NCBI GenBank assembly: GCA_945885485.1
Contig: CAMCYT010000045.1
Span: forward strand, 1 to 14,435
Source: Prosthecobacter debontii
GTDB taxonomy: Bacteria > Verrucomicrobiota > Verrucomicrobiia > Verrucomicrobiales > Akkermansiaceae
Length of the DNA stretch: 14,435 nt
Reading direction: 5' to 3'
Shown here: one piece after another, positions 7,227 through 14,435 of the stretch
How positions within the stretch are numbered: position 1 is the first letter of the stretch
Layout: every line of letters begins with the position of its first letter
The notes under the pieces: model-generated
The model's input: only the letters and a program-made list of their open reading frames with translations
Told to the model about the DNA's origin: nothing
Database searches by the model: none
Made by a program: the position numbers and the translations under genes

Positions 7227-7690
7227 TACCCAATAATTTTAGCTAACTGCTCTGTATGACTGAGTGGCGAAACTTTTTCTAATACCGCTTCGATTTTACC
7301 ATCAACACCGATCACAAATGTGCTGCGTTCAATCCCCATGAATTTTTTTCCCATCATCGATTTCTGCACCCACACACCGTAGGCGGTAACGATTTTTTTA
7401 TCCTCATCTGCAATGAGAGGATAGGGCAAATTTCTCTTAGTGATAAACTTTCGATGGCTCGCCACGCTGTCCGCGCTGACGCCAAAAATTCTCGCCTTAC
7501 CAAGAATCTCACTCCAGTGCTCGCGAAGTGAACAGGCCTGAATAGTGCAACCGGGAGTGTTGTCTTTAGGGTAAAAAACCAGCACCACCCGCTCTCCGCG
7601 CAGATCCGAGAGCGACACTTGGGTCACGCCCTCTCCATCCACAACCGTCGCGAGGAACTCCGGTGCTGTATCGCCAACCTTTGGTTTCAT
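7226..7690 (-). CDS. bcp: Thioredoxin-dependent thiol peroxidase, Bcp/PrxQ type, 154 aa
   Basis: This cytoplasmic peroxiredoxin reduces hydrogen peroxide and organic peroxides with electrons from thioredoxin. The peroxidatic site is clear: F-Y-P-K-D-N-T-P-G-C-T-I-Q-A-C, with C48 as peroxidatic and C53 as resolving cysteine, the Bcp spacing. The later F-G-V-S-A-D-S and R-S-T-F-V-I-G blocks also fit. The open frame extends upstream to an ATG at 7741 and a TTG at 7762. I chose the ATG at 7690 because M-K-P-K-V-G-D-T-A-P-E-F matches the normal family N-terminus and 154 aa is the usual length. The ATG at 7741 has GAGGAA directly against it, too close for a good ribosome site, so it remains only an alternative. 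It is the first gene of a likely four-gene leftward operon. Confidence 0.94.
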   Translation of the reverse strand: MKPKVGDTAPEFLATVVDGEGVTQVSLSDLRGERVVLVFYPKDNTPGCTIQACSLREHWSEILGKARIFGVSADSVASHRKFITKRNLPYPLIADEDKKIVTAYGVWVQKSMMGKKFMGIERSTFVIGVDGKIEAVLEKVSPLSHTEQLAKIIG

Positions 7691-7846
7691 GGGCGGGAGC
7701 TTCGCCCTCTCTTCGCCGCAAATCAACTCCTGCTTTGTCATTTCCTCATTACGACCCGCCAACAGGGCATTTTATCATTACCCAAAATCCATGATTGTCT
7801 CCATCTTCCAACTCGCTAGTCTACCTCCATATATCCATTTCAGCTA

Positions 7847-9163
7847 TTGATCTTCCGTATCTCCATCCTACTGCTATCTGCTGGTTCTTTGCTTGCCCAA
7901 GATCCCATTAAAGAAGCTGTGAAAAACCCTATGGCGCTCCTGCCAGATGGCAGCGTATTGCATGGAGTTCATCTTCCCCGCTATGACGAAAACCGAAATT
8001 TGGTAGGTGACCTCAAAGCCGGAATAATGACCCTGATCGACGATAAGGAAATCCAAGGAGAAGATGTCCTGATTAAATTTTACAAACCCGACCGCTCCCT
8101 GCGTGGAAAAGTGAAGCTCCAAAAAGCCATCTTTAACCAATCTACTTCTCGACTCCGCGCGGATGAACCCGTTGAAATCACCACTGATAACCTTGTCGCA
8201 AAAGGCAGAGGCTTGATTTACTCTTTTCAAAACGGCCAAGGCTTTCTCATTGGCCCTTCCACTACCTGCCTTTCCTATCCTGAACCTTCTACCTCGATGC
8301 GCCCTACCAACAATCAAACCGCCGCTCTCGTCGCCTTGTGTCTTGCTCCTTCACTCACCATCGCCGCGCCGCCCGCAAACGTATCTGATTCCGAACTTTC
8401 CGAAATCAAGCGCGCTGCCCAAACCGTCAAACCAAAACTCGACGCCAAAGTCGAAGCAACCAATGCCTCGCTCAAGGTCGATCTAACCGCAGCAAAAAAA
8501 GCCTCAGATAGCGCTCACAGCTTTGTTCAAGCCTCAGACCTTAAAAAGATTTCCACAGAACCCGCTGCTGAAGGCGCGCCGCTCGAAGTCGTGTCAGGAC
8601 CGAACGACACCGTCATCAAATGTGACGGCGGCATGTATTTTGACGCCGAAGCAGGCGTCCTTGTTTATCTAAAAAACGTAACCGTCACCGATCCTCGCTT
8701 CACTCTCACCGGAGCGGATGAACTCAAAGTTTTCTTTGCAAAAAAAGATCCTAAAAAACCGGACGCATCCGATAAAAAGGACATAGAAAAAAAAGAACCT
8801 GCACCAGTAGATCACAACAAAACCGAGCAAGAGAAAAAGCAAACTACCAAAAAACCGGATACCATCGGACCAACGGCGAATTTTGGTGACGTGCAGAAAC
8901 TCATCGCAACTGGGACCGTTCGCCTTGTTCAAAAAGGTGTCGCAGGTAAAGATGCTGTCGAAGCGAGCGGTGGGCTACTTACTTACGATGTTTCAAAAGG
9001 TGAAATCATCATCAGCCAACGCTACCCATGGGTCAAACAAGGTAGTTTTTACGCCAAAGCCAAACAACCCAATCTCACTCTCCGCCTGCTCAACAGCGGC
9101 TCCTTTTCCACTCAAGGAGAATGGGAAATGGGCGGCAATAATCTCAAATTCGACGGTCGCTAA
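7847..9163 (+). CDS. LptC-like plus LptA/OstA-like LPS-transport protein(s) in one open frame, 438 aa
   Basis: This is a predicted periplasmic protein of the LPS transport bridge, judged by its beta-strand-rich OstA-like pattern and by lptB directly downstream. The first codon is TTG. It is accepted because residues 1-18 then form a complete signal peptide (S-I-L-L-L-S-A-G-S-L-L-A). Residues about 35-140 look like an LptC-type jellyroll (L-P-R-Y-D-E-N-R, then I-K-F-Y-K-P-D and G-K-V-K-L-Q-K-A). At M151 (ATG at 8297) a second stretch resembles another signal peptide, ending L-T-I-A-A-P. Residues 245-435 look like an LptA/OstA repeat (D-G-G-M-Y-F-D-A-E-A-G, V-T-V-T-D-P-R, A-T-G-T-V-R-L). They are interrupted by a Lys/Asp-rich linker at about 299-341. 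It may be one fused protein or two proteins made from one frame. Confidence 0.75.
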   Translation: MIFRISILLLSAGSLLAQDPIKEAVKNPMALLPDGSVLHGVHLPRYDENRNLVGDLKAGIMTLIDDKEIQGEDVLIKFYKPDRSLRGKVKLQKAIFNQSTSRLRADEPVEITTDNLVAKGRGLIYSFQNGQGFLIGPSTTCLSYPEPSTSMRPTNNQTAALVALCLAPSLTIAAPPANVSDSELSEIKRAAQTVKPKLDAKVEATNASLKVDLTAAKKASDSAHSFVQASDLKKISTEPAAEGAPLEVVSGPNDTVIKCDGGMYFDAEAGVLVYLKNVTVTDPRFTLTGADELKVFFAKKDPKKPDASDKKDIEKKEPAPVDHNKTEQEKKQTTKKPDTIGPTANFGDVQKLIATGTVRLVQKGVAGKDAVEASGGLLTYDVSKGEIIISQRYPWVKQGSFYAKAKQPNLTLRLLNSGSFSTQGEWEMGGNNLKFDGR

Positions 9164-9207
9164 CTCTGACGAATCAGGTTTCATTTCCACTTATCAGTTA
9201 CATCCAC

Positions 9208-9975
9208 ATGACCCACGATCCCGGCTCTACCTGCACACAAATTGATACAGCTGTCCTAGCTGCCGTAGGATTGAAGAAATCTTATGGTGGTCGCGTCGTG
9301 GTCAACGATGTTTCCATCACTGTACAGCCTAAGGAAATCGTCGGGCTACTCGGGCCGAACGGTGCAGGAAAAACCACCTCGTTCTACATGATCGCCGGCC
9401 TGATCCCTGCAGAGCACGGAAGCATTCACCTGCTCGGCGAAAATATTTCTAACCTCCCGATGCATCAACGCGCGCGTCGCGGCCTCGGATACTTACCTCA
9501 GGAAGAATCTGTTTTCCGCAAACTCTCCGTTCTAGATAATCTACTCGCCATTCTGGAAACCCGACCCGGTCTTTCCCGCAGCGACCAAAAAGATCGCGCT
9601 CATCAACTGCTCGAACGTTTCAACATCAGCAAGTTGTCAAAATCCTTAGCTATCACGCTTTCCGGCGGTGAGAAACGCCGACTCTCCATCGCCCGCTCGC
9701 TTTGCTCCGATCCCAAAGTCCTAATGCTTGATGAACCTTTCGCCGGCATCGATCCCATCGCCGTTGAAGACATTCAACGCATCGTCCGTGAGCTCAGAGA
9801 AAAAGATAACCTCTCCATTCTCATCACGGATCACTCGGTTCGTGAAACCCTAACCATCACCGACCGTGCCTTCCTGATTCACGACGGACGCGTCATCCTC
9901 GAAGGTGCGTCCGACGAATTGGTCGATGATCCGATTGCACGGAAATACTATCTCGGCGAGGATTTTAAAATGTAA
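9208..9975 (+). CDS. lptB: LPS export ABC transporter ATP-binding protein LptB, 255 aa
   Basis: This is the cytoplasmic ATPase of the LptB2FG transporter, which extracts lipopolysaccharide from the inner membrane and pushes it along the Lpt bridge. All nucleotide-binding motifs are intact. The Walker A is G-P-N-G-A-G-K-T-T (49-57), the Q-loop Q98 is in G-Y-L-P-Q-E-E-S-V-F, and the signature is L-S-G-G-E (151-155). Walker B is L-M-L-D-E (172-176) and the switch histidine is H209. The Q-loop sequence and the F-A-G-I-D-P block are typical of LptB rather than of amino-acid transporters. Its place 44 bases after the LptC/LptA-like gene supports the call. The partners LptF and LptG are not in the window. 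The ATG is preceded by an AC-rich run with no Shine-Dalgarno sequence. Confidence 0.96.
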   Translation: MTHDPGSTCTQIDTAVLAAVGLKKSYGGRVVVNDVSITVQPKEIVGLLGPNGAGKTTSFYMIAGLIPAEHGSIHLLGENISNLPMHQRARRGLGYLPQEESVFRKLSVLDNLLAILETRPGLSRSDQKDRAHQLLERFNISKLSKSLAITLSGGEKRRLSIARSLCSDPKVLMLDEPFAGIDPIAVEDIQRIVRELREKDNLSILITDHSVRETLTITDRAFLIHDGRVILEGASDELVDDPIARKYYLGEDFKM

Positions 9976-9998
9976 CAAATCCGTTTCAACTATCTAAC

Positions 9999-10916
9999 AT
10001 GAAATCCGTTCTCTGTCTAATTTGCGTTCTGCCACTTCTCGTTCAATGCAGCCACCCAACCACCAACAGCCATCATCGCGACGCGCCATATAATCACTTC
10101 ACGGGCGGAAAAGGCTTCGGTGGAACTAGCGTTTCTCAATCACCCACCGTCCTCAACGTCTCCGGCTGGGATCCCAAAGAAGCACAACGCAGTGGCAGCC
10201 GTTTCTCGGAACACAACGTTTCTGCTCTCCGAAAAAATGGCGGATTAGCACTCATCGCCCGCTCTGCGAAAGGTCCACTACTCGATGAAAAATTTGGCGA
10301 TTTCCTGAAATCCGCTGACCGCGAGGGTATGATGCTCGGCGCCTACCACTTCGTCACGATGGATCAACCTGCTGCACTCCAAGCAGATCGTTTCGTTAGC
10401 CGCGTTCAAGCCATAGCCCGCGCCCGCGGACTCTCAGGCAAACAAATTCTCTTGGTTGGTGATTTCGATACAAAATCCACTCCAGATCGCTTGGTGGATT
10501 TCATCCAACGCGTCCACCAGCGCACCGGCATCTATCCGGTCACCTATTTAGAAAACAGCGATGGTTTACGCACCCGCCTGAGCCGTGCAACTCCCGCCCA
10601 GAAAAACATCATTCGCAAAACACCATACTGGCTCGCATTATATAGTCCAGGCGGCACCGAACGCGTCATGGCTGGCGGTGCATTGACACCGGATTTACTC
10701 AAAGACCAATACGGAATCTGGAACACCTGGTCGATGTGGCAATACGGCGGAGTCGTTTGGCAAAATGGAGCCTCCCAAGCCAAGCATTACAACACTCCCG
10801 CATGGAAAAGCCCTCGCTTTTTCGGCGATCTCGCCCACCCCATGGAACGTAACGTTTTCAAAGGCAGCGTCGACAGCCTTCGCGCTTTCTGGGCACGCCA
10901 CAGCATGACAATTTAA
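9999..10916 (+). CDS. GH25-fold lysozyme-like exported protein, 305 aa
   Basis: This exported protein has the fold of GH25 muramidases, which cut peptidoglycan. The N-terminus is a signal sequence ending L-L-V-Q-C (C17). The glutamine just before the cysteine is unusual for a lipobox, so lipidation is likely but not certain. Family landmarks follow in order: V-L-N-V-S-G-W-D (51-58), A-Y-H-F (115-118), G-D-F-D (154-157), W-L-A-L-Y (211-215), and W-S-M-W-Q-Y-G (244-250). The normal GH25 opening is I-D-V-S and the mid-barrel acid pair is D-x-E. Here these read N53 and D155-F-D157, so activity may be altered or lost. It lies 23 bases after lptB and is probably co-transcribed, which fits an envelope role. 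Confidence 0.82.
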   Translation: MKSVLCLICVLPLLVQCSHPTTNSHHRDAPYNHFTGGKGFGGTSVSQSPTVLNVSGWDPKEAQRSGSRFSEHNVSALRKNGGLALIARSAKGPLLDEKFGDFLKSADREGMMLGAYHFVTMDQPAALQADRFVSRVQAIARARGLSGKQILLVGDFDTKSTPDRLVDFIQRVHQRTGIYPVTYLENSDGLRTRLSRATPAQKNIIRKTPYWLALYSPGGTERVMAGGALTPDLLKDQYGIWNTWSMWQYGGVVWQNGASQAKHYNTPAWKSPRFFGDLAHPMERNVFKGSVDSLRAFWARHSMTI

Positions 10917-10953
10917 GTTCGGGCGCCTCTCCTGATTCCACTCATTTTTCACA

Positions 10954-11880
10954 ATGCTCGCTTTCTCCACCTGTTGGAATAACTCTCGCCATATCGATGG
11001 CGAGAGCATGATCGATGAAATCATTGAACTCGGCTTTTCTAACATCGAGCTCTCCCATGACATGACAATTGCCAAACTCCCTGGAATCCAAAAAGCCTAC
11101 CGCGCAGGGAAATTTACCTGCTCTGGCGTGCATAATTTTTTTCCCTCACCTGTCGAAGTCATGATCGATGCGCCGGACGCTTACGAATACACCTCGCACC
11201 GTCCCTTTGAACGAAAAAGAGCCATGGATATGACTCTTAAAACCCTCGAACTCGCGGCCGAGTTCAATGCCGGTTATGTAGTGCTTCACATGGGATCAAC
11301 TCCTCTGAATCCGAAAAAATTCACCGCCCCACTCACCAAACTCGTCACCGAAGGTCGGCAACACGAACCAGACTTCATCAAACAAAAAATCAATTTTATC
11401 AAGAAGCGTGAAAAGCTCTCAGCTCTCTACTACCAACGCGCCATCGAAGCCCTCGAGCAACTCGCCCCAAAAGCGGCAGAATACCAGATCAAGCTAGCAG
11501 TTGAATCGCGCTCGCGGTTTGAAGATATGCCCAACGAACGTGAAATGTTGAAACTCCAGGATCATTTCAAAGACAATCCGTGGATCGGCTACTGGCACGA
11601 TTTTGGACATGTGCAACTCAAACACAATCTTGGTCTTCTCGATCATCAAGAATGGCTGAAATCCATTTCGCCTTATCTCATCGGTGGACATGTCCATGAT
11701 GTTGAGTGGCCCGCACGCGATCACCGCACGCCTTTCACAGGAACACTCAACTACGCATCCATTCTTTCTCATTTTCCCGCTGATTGCCCCCTCATCTGGG
11801 AACTCAGCCCAAGCCGCAAATCCAGTGAAATCGAATCTTCACTAATCACTTGGAAACATAGATTTCCTAAGAGAACATAG
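10954..11880 (+). CDS. Sugar phosphate isomerase/epimerase-like TIM-barrel protein, 308 aa
   Basis: This is a xylose-isomerase-like TIM-barrel protein (AP endonuclease family 2 fold), a group that includes metal-dependent sugar isomerases, epimerases and dehydratases. Likely metal and substrate residues sit at the ends of barrel strands: H60 in S-G-V-H-N, H112 in V-V-L-H-M-G, E184 in A-V-E-S-R, D216 and H219 in W-H-D-F-G-H, H246 and H248 in G-G-H-V-H-D, and E283 in I-W-E-L-S-P. The set is complete enough to expect an active metalloenzyme. There is no signal peptide, so it acts in the cytoplasm. It starts 37 bases after the GH25-like gene and ends the operon at a hairpin. The exact substrate cannot be read from the sequence. 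A role in envelope sugar metabolism is suggested only by the neighbours. Confidence 0.86.
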   Translation: MLAFSTCWNNSRHIDGESMIDEIIELGFSNIELSHDMTIAKLPGIQKAYRAGKFTCSGVHNFFPSPVEVMIDAPDAYEYTSHRPFERKRAMDMTLKTLELAAEFNAGYVVLHMGSTPLNPKKFTAPLTKLVTEGRQHEPDFIKQKINFIKKREKLSALYYQRAIEALEQLAPKAAEYQIKLAVESRSRFEDMPNEREMLKLQDHFKDNPWIGYWHDFGHVQLKHNLGLLDHQEWLKSISPYLIGGHVHDVEWPARDHRTPFTGTLNYASILSHFPADCPLIWELSPSRKSSEIESSLITWKHRFPKRT

Positions 11881-11926
11881 AACGTTTTCCTAAAAGCTAG
11901 GTTAAGGAAAACGTTCCGTTTTCTTC
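11880..11926 (+). terminator. Hairpin terminator after the TIM-barrel gene
   Basis: A perfect 12-bp inverted repeat (GAACGTTTTCCT at 11880-11891 with AGGAAAACGTTC at 11905-11916) encloses a 13-base loop. It is followed on the + strand by the T-rich CGTTTTCTTCT. It begins at the last base of the TIM-barrel stop codon and lies between convergent genes. It fits a rho-independent terminator for the envelope operon. On the - strand the following bases are less U-rich, so termination there would be weaker. Confidence 0.75.
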
Positions 11927-14435
11927 TACTTCTGCTGACGACGTTGATTTTCCTCTTGCTGCTGACGCGCACGCTCTTGTTGTTCCTGCTGCGCACGCTG
12001 TTTTTCCTGCTGCTCCTGCTGGGCGCGTTGTCTTTCCTGCTGCTCTTGCTGTGCACGCTGTTTTTCTTGCTGCTCCTGCTGGGCGCGTTGTCTTTCCTGC
12101 TGTTCTTGCTGTGCACGTTGTTTTTCTTGCTGCTCCTGCATCCGGCTTTGCGCTTCTGCTTGCTGCTGACGCGCACGCTCTTGTTGTTCTTGCTGGACAC
12201 GCATTTTTTCTTGCTGCTCTTGCTGCTCACGTTGTTTTGCCTGCTGCTCCTGCATCCGGCGTTGAGCTTCCTCTTGCTGCTGACGCGCACGCTCCTGCTG
12301 CTCTTGCTGGGCACGCATTTTTTCTTGCTGCTTTTGCTGTTCCTCTAAGCGGCCTTGCGTATCCTCTTGCTTCTTACGCGCCAGCTCTTGCTGCGCTTGT
12401 TGTTCACGTAATTGATTCTGTTGCTCACGCGCCTGCTCCCTCTGCTCTTGCTGGGCACGTAACCTCTCTTGTTGCTCCTTGTTAGCGAGTTCCTGCTTCT
12501 CTTGTTGTTCGCGCAATTTGTCTCCCTGCTCTTTCTGTTCTCGGACACGCTCTGTTTGATCTAACTGCTTATTCAGCTTTTCCTGCTGTTGCTCTTGTTG
12601 TTGGCGCAAATCTCTTGCTGCTTTCTTATCCGCTTCAGTCTCTAGATCTTCATCCCTGTTCACAGGTAATTGAGGACGTTTGGGGTTCTCATCTAAATTT
12701 GAGCGGTCCGATCGATTTGAAGGCTCAACTAGACGATTCGGATCCGGATTATTTTTAATGACCGGAGGCGTTGGGATAACCGCACGCGGCAATTTGTTCT
12801 GCTTTGACTTTTCTTGATGGTTATTATTCGCCTCAATATCAGGCAAACGAGGAATCGTAGGTGTCTTTGTATCAGGTGCCACAGGTATCTCAGGATTAGG
12901 AATCGTTGGCCTTCTGGTATCAGGTGCCACAGGTATTTCAGGATTAGGAATCGTTGGCCTTCTGGTATCAGGAGTTACAGGTATCTCTGGATTAGGGATC
13001 GTTGGTGTCTCAGAAATCGGCTTTTTAGAATCTCTGGCATTCGGCCTTTTAGAATGAATAATGGGTAAATCCGGAGTTTCCGTAACAAGAGGCGAATTAG
13101 GACGCTCAACCTTTTTGTTTGTTTCCGAACGTGGCTCGCGAGCATTACGACTAAGAGCTTCACTTTTAGCAACCTCCTCACGGGTTTTTCCGAGACGGAT
13201 TTTACGATCATTTTCAAATGCATCGCGCCCACCTGTATTGGCTACCCATCGCTCCGCCTTTTCATCTTCCTCATGTTTACGCTCCCGATATTGCTTGCGA
13301 ACATCTTCAGGCAACTCTTCGGATCGATTCACCACAACCTCACCAAGATCGCGACTTATCCGTGACGGGCGAAGTGCACGGTTCCAATCCGCATCCATAC
13401 GAGGTGCGACAACTTGTAGCTCGTTGCCGCTAAACTGGGAATTCAACCGACGTCCGCCTCGCCCGAAGTCAGGACAAGGATCTAACCGCAGCTGATGAAT
13501 GGGAAATCTTCTACCAATACGATCGCATACATTCCGATAACGAGGTCCACCGCAATAAACACGCCTGTCTTGAATGACATAGTGCGTAACGGTCGTAGTA
13601 GTTTGATAAATAACGATGTTTTGTGAATATGGCAAACAGTGCCCATAAATGTCATTTCCGAAATTATTGTAGGAAACAAATGAAAACCACCCGCTATCTA
13701 TTCCATATCTAACATCTACAGAAGAGTCCCATGAATTAGAGCTCCATGCGAGTGTTTCTGGTGGCAGCGGAGCCCAGCCGATATGACCTGTGCTCTCACG
13801 CCATGTCACCCAAGCAGGCGCCCATTGATTGCCCGGAATCCACACCCAGCCGATATTTCTGAGTAGCGACCAGCGTCCATAGTGATAACAGGCCCAGCCA
13901 AAAGGTTCATTTGAAACCCAGGTCCAACCATGATTCGTAAATGCCCATCGACCGCGTGTATATGGACGCCATGAGCGATCACGCACAACCGCTGGCTGAT
14001 ACACATAGCCGTAATCTGTAGTTTGGAACCATGAACCATATGCTGCAAGCGGCTCATAAAAATTATTATAATCTCCTGTTGGCCCACTAACATAGTTTTT
14101 CTCAATAGGCGGAAGTGCTTCGAGCGGCTCCCTACCTGCCAAATCTAACTCGCGCTCACTCAACTTGGCTTCCAGACCCGTAAGTTCCTGTTCACGATCA
14201 TTTAGCTCACGTTGGGTTTCAGAAATTTTTTGGTCACGTTCCATGAGCGCCATCTGCCGCCTCTGCAACTCTGCTAAAGCTGCTTCATTATCAGCATTTT
14301 TCGCCTCTTCCATCGCAACACGCTCTTGCTCAATCAATGCGCGCTCTCGTTCAATGGCATCCCGCTCAGCGAGAATCTTTTGCTCAGATAATTCCTCCTC
14401 AAGCTGCTGTTGTCTACCGATCGCCTCCGCCGCCT
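11926..14435 (-). CDS. Large DUF6600-like protein with coiled-coil ends, partial (start beyond window)
   Basis: The frame is open to the window edge, so the true N-terminus is missing; about 835 codons are seen. A TTG at 14337 exists, but the upstream codons continue the same Glu/Arg/Gln-rich coiled coil, so it is not the start. Counting from that TTG, residues 1-70 are coiled coil. Residues about 85-290 are an aromatic domain with repeated Y-G-S-W, G-R-W, G-W-T-W-V and G-W-A-P-L-P-P motifs, as in DUF6600 proteins. Residues around 440-500 hold a proline-rich array (T-I-P-N-P-E-I-P-V-A-P-D-T). Residues about 560-803 are an extreme Gln/Glu/Arg coiled-coil tail. It may be an exported or structural envelope protein; no function is established from what is visible. 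Long Leu-rich frames on the + strand here are antisense shadows. Confidence 0.82.
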   Translation of the reverse strand, partial: AAEAIGRQQQLEEELSEQKILAERDAIERERALIEQERVAMEEAKNADNEAALAELQRRQMALMERDQKISETQRELNDREQELTGLEAKLSERELDLAGREPLEALPPIEKNYVSGPTGDYNNFYEPLAAYGSWFQTTDYGYVYQPAVVRDRSWRPYTRGRWAFTNHGWTWVSNEPFGWACYHYGRWSLLRNIGWVWIPGNQWAPAWVTWRESTGHIGWAPLPPETLAWSSNSWDSSVDVRYGIDSGWFSFVSYNNFGNDIYGHCLPYSQNIVIYQTTTTVTHYVIQDRRVYCGGPRYRNVCDRIGRRFPIHQLRLDPCPDFGRGGRRLNSQFSGNELQVVAPRMDADWNRALRPSRISRDLGEVVVNRSEELPEDVRKQYRERKHEEDEKAERWVANTGGRDAFENDRKIRLGKTREEVAKSEALSRNAREPRSETNKKVERPNSPLVTETPDLPIIHSKRPNARDSKKPISETPTIPNPEIPVTPDTRRPTIPNPEIPVAPDTRRPTIPNPEIPVAPDTKTPTIPRLPDIEANNNHQEKSKQNKLPRAVIPTPPVIKNNPDPNRLVEPSNRSDRSNLDENPKRPQLPVNRDEDLETEADKKAARDLRQQQEQQQEKLNKQLDQTERVREQKEQGDKLREQQEKQELANKEQQERLRAQQEQREQAREQQNQLREQQAQQELARKKQEDTQGRLEEQQKQQEKMRAQQEQQERARQQQEEAQRRMQEQQAKQREQQEQQEKMRVQQEQQERARQQQAEAQSRMQEQQEKQRAQQEQQERQRAQQEQQEKQRAQQEQQERQRAQQEQQEKQRAQQEQQERARQQQEENQRRQQK
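11951..12345 (-). repeat. Tandem repeats coding for the Gln/Glu-rich coiled-coil tail
   Basis: The DNA repeats with a clear 60-base period at 12001-12060 and 12061-12120, which differ at only a few positions. Each unit is made of two related 30-base halves encoding ten residues (Q-R-A-Q-Q-E-Q-Q-E-R/K). A longer repeat of about 111 bases begins at 12139 and again at 12250 (the CATCCGGC segment). All periods are multiples of three, so copy-number change would keep the frame. Confidence 0.85.
12851..13018 (-). repeat. 48-bp tandem repeat, about 3.5 copies, proline-rich
   Basis: Units lie at 12851-12898, 12899-12946 and 12947-12994, with a partial fourth at 12995-13018. Each encodes 16 residues of the type T-I-P-N-P-E-I-P-V-A-P-D-T-R-R-P. 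The second and third units are closest at the DNA level. The array probably forms an extended, rod-like spacer between the DUF6600-like domain and the coiled-coil tail. Confidence 0.9.

Noticed and set aside
11951..12345. The repeat array as a CRISPR
   Set aside because: The units are contiguous without unique spacers, keep a coding frame, and encode a clear coiled coil.
11944..12485. Long Leu-rich and Ala/Val-rich open frames on the + strand that look like membrane proteins
   Set aside because: They are antisense shadows of the CTG/CTC-rich repeats coding for the Gln/Glu coiled coil on the - strand. They have no independent family motif or start signal.

Overview
The window reads as a piece of chromosome from a diderm (Gram-negative type) bacterium, most likely a member of the Verrucomicrobiota. 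The signs are an LPS-transport gene set (LptC-like/LptA-like plus LptB), several exported or lipobox-bearing proteins, a YXXW-rich DUF6600-type protein with long coiled coils, and start codons almost without Shine-Dalgarno sequences. The phylum call is inference from protein style and was not checked by a search. No rRNA, tRNA, CRISPR array, transposase or phage gene was seen. Coding density is high and no gene-free stretch exceeds about 200 bases.

Left part (1-2042): an exported redoxin on the + strand ends at a strong, probably bidirectional hairpin terminator. It faces a leftward group: a short unrecognised protein overlapping an AbiEii/MNT-like nucleotidyltransferase (a possible toxin-antitoxin-like pair), then a small lipoprotein cytochrome c. 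A divergent intergenic region of about 190 bases separates these from acnA.

Middle (2043-7762): acnA, a full-length A-type aconitase of the TCA cycle, is followed by a cluster of GC-rich palindromes that look like dispersed REP-type elements. A leftward operon then reads bcp-type peroxiredoxin, a four-helix membrane protein of unknown role, recR, and an exported C39-like cysteine peptidase. The first junction overlaps by one base and the second by 14 bases.

Right part (7847-11880): a rightward, tightly spaced cell-envelope operon. It starts with a TTG-initiated ORF joining an LptC-like and an LptA/OstA-like segment around what looks like an internal signal peptide. It continues with lptB, a GH25-fold lipoprotein whose catalytic acids look altered, and a sugar phosphate isomerase/epimerase-like TIM barrel. 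A 12-bp hairpin closes it.

Right edge (11926-14435): a leftward gene, cut by the window end, encodes a large protein with an N-terminal coiled coil, a DUF6600-like aromatic domain, a proline-rich repeat array and a very long Gln/Glu-rich coiled-coil tail. Both repeat arrays are also tandem repeats at the DNA level.

The observations most worth a second look are the two-in-one LPS-transport ORF, the overlapping nucleotidyltransferase module, the degenerate GH25 active site, the palindrome cluster and the general lack of Shine-Dalgarno sequences. No wholly new system can be claimed from sequence reading alone.
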